From STF1-107 sp964457935 (GTDB taxonomy: Bacteria; Bacillota; Clostridia; Christensenellales; UBA1242), in assembly GCA_964457935.1 (NCBI GenBank), contig CAYWFC010000025.1, positions 1 to 13,925 on the forward strand: DNA of 13,925 nucleotides. Direction: 5' to 3'. Positions 5,594-10,403 of this stretch are shown in pieces; the stretch's first letter is position 1, and each line of letters begins with the position of its first letter. Both the position numbers and the translations under genes were made by a program. The notes beneath the pieces are model-generated. The model was not told the origin of the DNA. It saw only the letters and a program-made list of their open reading frames with translations, and ran no database searches.

Positions 5594-7166
5594 AAGCAAA
5601 GCCCCCTCCCGAAGCCGAATATGTCGCAAACAGTACGATCAAGAATATCGCTACATAAAATATTATCCACTGGGCGACTACGCCTTTTTGCAAAATCCAG
5701 CCTTTGATGCTAATATTTTTTTCTTGCAGTACTTCCATAAAGATCAAGAATGCAGTCGACACTAGCAACAATACTAGATTTACTTCGTTGAAGTCCGTCC
5801 TAGCCAAGAAACTTCTAAACAATGTCGAGACAGAAGATATCCTAAATGTCGCCACGAACCAAGAGAACGCAGTCTCCACGTCTGGTGCAGCACTCAGATA
5901 TTTTCCAAAATACACTAACATAAATGTCAGTGAAAATTTGACAAAAACAATAAATCTCTGCGCGTGCACACTTCTAGGCTTGGGCTGTATTTTTTTGATC
6001 TTTTTTGTTTCGTTGATGACTGTCTCTATCAGGACTAATACACCATTGTATACCCCGAATAGCAAATATGTCAGATTCGGCCCATGCCAAATCCCTACTA
6101 TCAAGAACACAAAAAACATAGCGATAGCAGAAGGTATCACTTTGCCAGCCACGCCTTTCTTAAAAGTTTTTCTGCTCCAACGGATAAATTTGTTATATCC
6201 CTTGCTCAGAGTCAATGGATACAAGACATAGTCCTTCATCCATGCGCCCAGAGTAATGTGCCACCTTCTCCAGTACTCCATGATGCTCAGCGCAAAAAAT
6301 GGGCGGTTGAAGTTCGGAGTCATGTCTATGCCCAGTATCTCAGCTGAGCCCATAGCGATGTCTATCCCGCCCGAAAAATCACAATATAATTTCAGCACAA
6401 AGCACAGCATACCTACAAAGATCTCTGGACCTTGGAATACTTGGTAGTTGTCCATTATGGCTTTGTACAAAAGATTAGCCCTGTCTGCTATGACTAGTTT
6501 TTTGAAATATCCCCATATCATAGTCAGCGCGCCGGATTTTACTTTAGTCCAGGAGTACCCCCCCCCTTCAAAAAGCTGTGGAGAGAGCTGAGAAAATCTG
6601 CTGATAGGGCCTTGTATTAATTGAGGAAAAAAAGATGTAAAAAGTGCCACCTTAAAGATATTCTTTTCAGGCTTCACTTTGTCAAAATATACGTCTATCA
6701 GGTAACCTACCGTCTGGAACATATAAAAAGAAATGCCCAAAGGTAACAATATATTTAGTCTCAGAGGAGTCACGTGTATCGCATTTGCAAAAGCATCTGC
6801 TAGAGTAGAAAAATATTTCAGCATAAACAATATGCCAAAATTAATCAACAATGTCACTATGAGTAATAATTTTTTCTTTTTCTTAGTTTTTTTCTGATAT
6901 TCTTTTTTATTATCTTTCAGCCATTCTTCACTCTGCTGAATGAAAAATTCGTCTTGCATTTCCTGCAATTTATTCATTTTGTAAGTAGCGAAGAAAACTG
7001 TGCCTGTGGTGATGATTAAAAATACTACCGACCTTAGATCGTTAATGATATAAAAAATGTAACTAGCTACCAATAATACTATCCAGCGATGTTTCTTTGG
7101 TATAACAAAATATATAATTGCTACAAGAGTAATAAATAAAAGATAGTATAAAGATATGAACGACAT
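5580..7166 (-). CDS. MBOAT-family membrane O-acyltransferase (DltB/AlgI-like)
   Basis: 528 residues with about ten hydrophobic segments and a Lys-rich cytoplasmic loop (about 83-99). MBOAT signatures: PLGISFYMFQTVGYLIDVYF (142-161), FFPQLIQGPISRF (179-191), the first conserved His in EYWRRWHITLGAWMKDY (His303) and the second in VGIWHGPN (His361). The enzyme passes an acyl group from the cytosolic carrier protein through the membrane to an extracytoplasmic acceptor. Its last six residues, FAYENF (523-528), fit the F-x-Y-x-x-F acyl-relay motif known from DltX and from the C-termini of some polysaccharide-acylating MBOATs. Residues 201-203 (GGG) are encoded by nine consecutive G. It is the first gene of the operon, with a sigma-A promoter about 20 bases upstream and GGAGTGG before the ATG. 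The closest known functions are DltB and AlgI/PatA; the acyl group and acceptor cannot be told from sequence. Confidence 0.92.
   Translation of the reverse strand: MSFISLYYLLFITLVAIIYFVIPKKHRWIVLLVASYIFYIINDLRSVVFLIITTGTVFFATYKMNKLQEMQDEFFIQQSEEWLKDNKKEYQKKTKKKKKLLLIVTLLINFGILFMLKYFSTLADAFANAIHVTPLRLNILLPLGISFYMFQTVGYLIDVYFDKVKPEKNIFKVALFTSFFPQLIQGPISRFSQLSPQLFEGGGYSWTKVKSGALTMIWGYFKKLVIADRANLLYKAIMDNYQVFQGPEIFVGMLCFVLKLYCDFSGGIDIAMGSAEILGIDMTPNFNRPFFALSIMEYWRRWHITLGAWMKDYVLYPLTLSKGYNKFIRWSRKTFKKGVAGKVIPSAIAMFFVFLIVGIWHGPNLTYLLFGVYNGVLVLIETVINETKKIKKIQPKPRSVHAQRFIVFVKFSLTFMLVYFGKYLSAAPDVETAFSWFVATFRISSVSTLFRSFLARTDFNEVNLVLLLVSTAFLIFMEVLQEKNISIKGWILQKGVVAQWIIFYVAIFLIVLFATYSASGGGFAYENF
6558..6566 (-). 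repeat. Nine-G homopolymer inside the MBOAT coding sequence
   Basis: On the minus strand nine consecutive G encode Gly201-Gly202-Gly203 as GGG GGG GGG. Any slippage by one base would shift the frame after codon 203 and remove both conserved histidines and the C-terminal relay motif. It is the longest G/C homopolymer I saw in the window. Confidence 0.95.
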
Positions 7167-7188
7167 TTATTTAACCACTCCACATGGC

Positions 7189-7217
7189 ATAATACTACAA
7201 AATTCTGCAAAAGTCAA
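7189..7217 (-). promoter_or_regulatory. Sigma-A type promoter of the acylation operon
   Basis: On the minus strand, TTGACT (7217-7212) and TATTAT (7194-7189) are separated by exactly 17 bases. Each hexamer differs from the consensus by a single base. The predicted start site near 7182 leaves a leader of only about 16 bases that begins at the GGAGTGG ribosome-binding site (7181-7175) before the MBOAT ATG at 7166. Confidence 0.8.
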
Positions 7218-7282
7218 TGAATTAATACATTTATAGCCATATTTGCCCTATTTTAGACCATTTTTCCCACCATACTGACGGT

Positions 7283-7310
7283 GAGAATGGATATGTGCAT
7301 TCTCTTTTTT
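7283..7310 (+). promoter_or_regulatory. Terminator-like hairpin in the flippase leader (possible attenuator)
   Basis: A perfect 7-base stem GAGAATG (7283-7289) pairs with CATTCTC (7298-7304) across an 8-base loop, followed by six T (7305-7310). It has the form of an intrinsic terminator on the plus strand, yet no plus-strand gene precedes it; the neighbour is divergent. It ends 54 bases before the flippase ATG. The stretch CCATTTTTCCCACC (about 7259-7272) could pair instead with GGTGAGAATGG (7280-7290), which would break the terminator stem. Confidence 0.55.
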
Positions 7311-7364
7311 GCGACTTTTGTCATAAATGCTCCACCCGCCCGATATATTAATCTAGGACAAACT

Positions 7365-8873
7365 ATGAAATCAATATTCAAAACAGTAGCACTTATCACT
7401 ATTTTTTCGGTCATCACGCGGATACTCGGCTTCGTGTTCAAGATATTTTTGTCGCGAAAACTCGGCGCAGAACTACTCGGCACCTACCAAGTCTCCATGT
7501 CAGTCATATCAGTAATGCTGACACTGGTATCTAGCGGTCTGCCTCTGTCCACAGCCAAATACACCGCGTCTTACATAGCCCAAAACAAAGAGAAATCCAA
7601 AGCCTCCGTACTAGGCGCATCGCTAGTCATCGCGCTCATTCTCAGCGGAGTGCTGTGCATACTGGTCACCCTGTGCCAAGGCTTGCTCGGCTATGTCATC
7701 ACAGACCCTAGGAGCATCAAACTACTCGTCATCATGCTCCCTGCGGTGTTCTTTAGTAGTGTGTATTGCGTGTTTCGTGGCGCCATGTGGGGCAAAAACG
7801 ACTACTTCAGCGTGTGCATCACCGAGTTTGCTGAGCAAGTCGTCCGCATCGCTCTCACTGTCATACTGCTCTCCACCATGATGGACAAATACGCTTGCGC
7901 TATCACCACAGCCCAGTGCTTCTCCATAGCGTGCACATTCTCCGCTCTGCTCGCTGTGGGGCTGTATTTCATCAAAGGTGGCAAGATAAACTTCCACAAA
8001 GGCGAATACCGCAACATCATCTCTTCATCGTCCGCAGTCACAGGGGTGCGCGTGGTGTCCAGCCTAGTACAGCCACTGTCTGCCATAGTCATCCCAGCCC
8101 AACTAATGCACATAGGCTACACTTCTGCCGAAGCCATGAGCGCATACGGCGTTATGATGGGTATGGTGTTCCCACTGCTCTTCGTACCTATGGCAGTCAT
8201 AGGCTCGCTCGGTATGGTGCTCATACCTAATATCGCCGGGCTGATGAGCCAAGACAAATACGACCAGATAGCCACCCAAATCAAAAATTCAGTACTTGCC
8301 AGCCTGTTCGTCAGCGCGCTCTTCGTGCCACTCTACCTAGGCGTAGGCGACATGATAGGCATAGTGCTGTACGACAATGCCCTCTCCGGCTCACTGCTCC
8401 AGTTGTCCGCCATAGCCGTCGTGCCTATCGCACTGTGCAATATCACCAGTAGTATGCTAAATGCTCTCAATCTCGAACTAAAGAGCTTTCGCAATTACGT
8501 CGTCGGCGCACTAGTCATGTTCGTGTCACTGTTCGCATTCACGCAGTGGCTAGGCATCAATTCCATAGTGCTCGGGCTGATACTGTGTATGAGCACAGTC
8601 GCTGTGCTGAATATCCGTATGCTCCACCGACGCTTGCCGTCTCTCAAACTTGGCTTGCTCCCACTGCTACTAAAATACACCGCCATAGCCTTGCCATGCT
8701 CATTGCTGGCACACTTAGTGGAAAACGCTCTTCTCCACGTGATGGCACCATTCTTCGCGTGCGTCATAGGCGGAGTGTTGGGCGTCGCATTTATGGCACT
8801 ACTGCTCAATGCATTCGGCGTGTTCCAGATTAGCCAGATAGTCAAACTCCGCCGACAGAAAAAAACTACTTAG
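7365..8873 (+). CDS. SpoVB/MurJ-superfamily polysaccharide or lipid-linked oligosaccharide flippase
   Basis: 502 residues with about 12-14 hydrophobic segments and no large soluble domain, matching the MOP superfamily (MATE-like) branch that includes SpoVB, YtgP and Wzx. Family features visible are the N-terminal KTVALITIFSVITRILGFVF helix, the LGAELLGTYQ loop, the SSGLPLSTAKY segment and the FRGAMWGKNDY loop. It probably moves an undecaprenyl-linked glycan or lipid II precursor across the membrane. The ATG at 7365 was chosen because AGGA lies 6 bases upstream and the family N-terminus begins there. A longer in-frame GTG start at 7281 would run through the terminator-like hairpin. GC content is high relative to the divergent operon: 8041-8100 has 38 G/C in 60. 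The last codons (QKKTT, stop) form the first unit of a tandem repeat. Confidence 0.88.
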   Translation: MKSIFKTVALITIFSVITRILGFVFKIFLSRKLGAELLGTYQVSMSVISVMLTLVSSGLPLSTAKYTASYIAQNKEKSKASVLGASLVIALILSGVLCILVTLCQGLLGYVITDPRSIKLLVIMLPAVFFSSVYCVFRGAMWGKNDYFSVCITEFAEQVVRIALTVILLSTMMDKYACAITTAQCFSIACTFSALLAVGLYFIKGGKINFHKGEYRNIISSSSAVTGVRVVSSLVQPLSAIVIPAQLMHIGYTSAEAMSAYGVMMGMVFPLLFVPMAVIGSLGMVLIPNIAGLMSQDKYDQIATQIKNSVLASLFVSALFVPLYLGVGDMIGIVLYDNALSGSLLQLSAIAVVPIALCNITSSMLNALNLELKSFRNYVVGALVMFVSLFAFTQWLGINSIVLGLILCMSTVAVLNIRMLHRRLPSLKLGLLPLLLKYTAIALPCSLLAHLVENALLHVMAPFFACVIGGVLGVAFMALLLNAFGVFQISQIVKLRRQKKTT

Positions 8874-9033
8874 CCTCCATTTAGCCTAAAAAATAGAAAA
8901 AGCCACCTAGCCCAAAACCACTTAGCCCCAAAAGCAGAAAAAGTCACTTAGCCAAAAAACAGAAAAAGTTACCTAGCCAAAAAACAGAAAAAGTTACCTA
9001 GCCAAAAAAAAACAGAAAAAAACTACTTAGTCC
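8855..9033 (+). repeat. Stop-codon-spanning tandem repeat after the flippase gene
   Basis: Units end in CTTAGCC or CCTAGCC. Full units of 25-30 bases lie at 8887-8912, 8928-8953, 8954-8978, 8979-9003 and 9004-9033; shorter ones lie at 8876-8886 and 8913-8927. Units 8954-8978 and 8979-9003 are identical. The last unit contains ACAGAAAAAAACTACTTAG (9012-9030), an exact copy of the gene's final 19 bases with its stop codon (8855-8873). No hairpin terminator was found here, so the flippase transcript may read into the next gene. Confidence 0.9.
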
Positions 9034-9075
9034 AAAAATATGTTTAATATATAAATAACTGTAAATAATCTATGT

Positions 9076-9798
9076 ATGTTTACAGTTTTTTTACGAGTAA
9101 TTATCATATACGGCACAGTACTGCTGTTTCTGCGCCTGATGGGCAAGCGCCAGATAGGCGAGATGCAACCCTACGAAGTGGTCATCACACTGATCATAGC
9201 CGACCTAGCCACCTTGCCTATGAGCGACACCAATATCCCCCTGCTAAACGGCTTGCTTCCATTGGCTGTGCTGGTCATATTGCACTTCGTCATCACTTTT
9301 TCCACGCGAAAAAGCCTGTTCCTGCGCAAAGTCTTTAGCGGTCTGCCAGTAGTGGTCATTAGCCCCAAAGGCATAGAGTACGAGAACCTCCAGCATCTCA
9401 ATATGAATCTCGACGACCTAATGGAGAGCATCCGCTTGCTAAACTACTACAGTTTCGACCAAGTCGAATACGCCATAGTGGAGACCAACGGCAAGATGAG
9501 CGTCATTCCCACCGCCACCAACGCCCCAGCCACAGCCCAAGACGTGCAGGCTACCAATCCACCGCCTGTTATGCCGTCCATTATCGTCTCAGACGGCAAA
9601 ATAGTCAAGTCAAAACTTCTCGAACAGCATCTGGACGAAGCATTTGTGCGCCAAGTCATGAAGAAATATCACATCTCATCACTCAAGCAAATACTCATCA
9701 TGTCGATAGATGACGACGACAAGATGTACCTGCAGACCAAGGGCGAACAGTACCAAGTCATCGAGAATATCAAAAAGGAACTAAAATCTAAGAAATGA
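9076..9798 (+). CDS. DUF421 (YetF/YrbG-like) membrane protein
   Basis: 240 residues. Three hydrophobic helices fill the first 80 residues, with the family motif GKRQIGEMQPYEVVITLIIA (24-43). A soluble cytoplasmic domain follows, carrying the ISPKGIEYENL strand, the LDDLMESIRLLNYYSFDQVEYAIVE region and, after a Pro/Ala-rich insert (about 150-170), the IIVSDGKIV motif typical of the DUF421 C-terminal domain. The biochemical function is unknown; in spore formers YetF-like proteins are linked to spore envelope and germination. The ATG at 9076 fits the family N-terminus. No Shine-Dalgarno sequence precedes it; a TATAAA at 9050-9055 could be a -10 element, but no good -35 is visible. It overlaps the next gene by 4 bases (ATGA). 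Confidence 0.9.
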   Translation: MFTVFLRVIIIYGTVLLFLRLMGKRQIGEMQPYEVVITLIIADLATLPMSDTNIPLLNGLLPLAVLVILHFVITFSTRKSLFLRKVFSGLPVVVISPKGIEYENLQHLNMNLDDLMESIRLLNYYSFDQVEYAIVETNGKMSVIPTATNAPATAQDVQATNPPPVMPSIIVSDGKIVKSKLLEQHLDEAFVRQVMKKYHISSLKQILIMSIDDDDKMYLQTKGEQYQVIENIKKELKSKK

Positions 9799-10193
9799 AG
9801 AATGGTATCAGTATATTAATCATATTTGCCATAGTGACTGGCATATGCGTGTGGGACGCCATATATGTGAAAAACACCATAGACTACGTCCACGCCGAGA
9901 CGACAGCCATATACGAATACGTCGTGTATAATGACATCTCTCCTGCCGAAAACTACGAATACATCCGCGACAAAGTCGTCAAACTGGAGAAATATTGGGA
10001 AAACAAAGTAAATATCATGTGCCTGCTAGTCAGCCGAAAAGATATGCAACCAGTCGAAGACTACCTCGAATACCTGCGCTCCGCTATCATACTGAAGAGC
10101 CAAGAAGACTGCATCACATACGCGCGCCTACTGCACACCAATGTCCGCACTTTGGACAAAATCACCGAGTTTAGATGGGACAATATCTTCTAA
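9795..10193 (+). CDS. DUF4363 family small membrane-anchored protein
   Basis: 132 residues: one N-terminal hydrophobic helix (about 4-24) with a short cytoplasmic start, then a helical soluble domain that would lie outside the cytoplasm. The KLEKYWENKVNIMCLLVSRKDMQ segment and the long helices after it fit DUF4363 proteins, which often follow a DUF421 gene in clostridia. Start and stop overlap the upstream gene by 4 bases, so the two are translationally coupled and probably act together. Function unknown. The TAA at 10191-10193 lies within the first unit of a degenerate 20-21-base tandem repeat. Confidence 0.85.
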   Translation: MKNGISILIIFAIVTGICVWDAIYVKNTIDYVHAETTAIYEYVVYNDISPAENYEYIRDKVVKLEKYWENKVNIMCLLVSRKDMQPVEDYLEYLRSAIILKSQEDCITYARLLHTNVRTLDKITEFRWDNIF

Positions 10194-10281
10194 ACTACTA
10201 AAAAACTTCCAAATTGCCAAAAATATCTTCTATATTACTAAAAATTTCATCTAAATTGCCAAAAATTTCATCTAAATTGCC
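10182..10281 (+). repeat. Degenerate 20-21-base tandem repeat spanning the DUF4363 stop codon
   Basis: The first unit (10182-10200) covers the last codons and stop. It recurs at 10222-10240 with two differences in 19 bases. Two later units, each containing ATTTCATCTAAATTGCC, are 21 bases apart (10244 and 10265), and CTTCCAAATTGCC at 10206-10218 is a diverged copy. On the minus strand the 21-base period spells a seven-residue repeat, but this is not a convincing gene. Confidence 0.8.
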
Positions 10282-10297
10282 ATAAAAATGTTTTTTT

Positions 10298-10379
10298 GCA
10301 CCTATTTTTTGATGAAATATCACAAAAAAACGACTTTTCACACCTATTTTTGATGAAATATCAGCAAAAAATGGCTTTT
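10298..10379. repeat. Direct repeat of about 41 bases beside the polA terminator
   Basis: Two copies of CACCTATTTTT, then GATGAAATATCA, an A run and CGACTTTT or TGGCTTTT lie at about 10299-10338 and 10341-10379. The second copy contributes the left arm of the shared terminator hairpin, and the first has a damaged version of that arm, so the repeat appears to have copied part of the terminator. Confidence 0.75.
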
Positions 10380-10402
10380 CACTTAGCAAAAAGCCATTTT
10401 TT
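10366..10402. terminator. Bidirectional terminator between DUF4363 and polA
   Basis: A perfect 14-base stem AAAAAATGGCTTTT (10366-10379) pairs with AAAAGCCATTTTTT (10389-10402) across a 9-base loop. A and T runs on both sides give a U tract in either direction. It lies one base after the polA stop and serves the convergent transcripts from both sides. Confidence 0.9.
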
Positions 10403-10403
10403 C

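Noticed and set aside
1972..7166. Canonical dlt operon for D-alanylation of teichoic acids
   Set aside because: Gene order differs, a GNAT is present, and the ligase lacks the Asp197 and Cys269 equivalents; only the general pathway logic is kept.
7281..7364. Longer N-terminus for the flippase from a GTG at 7281
   Set aside because: The added residues do not resemble the family, they run through the hairpin and T tract, and the ATG at 7365 has a good AGGA site.
8855..9033. CRISPR array
   Set aside because: Units are contiguous with no unique spacers of constant length, they include the end of a gene, and no cas gene is near.
10198..10389. 63-codon minus-strand frame with a seven-residue GNLDEIF repeat downstream of polA
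   Set aside because: It starts inside the polA terminator and its repeat is the 21-base DNA repeat read in frame. No ribosome-binding site or promoter was seen.
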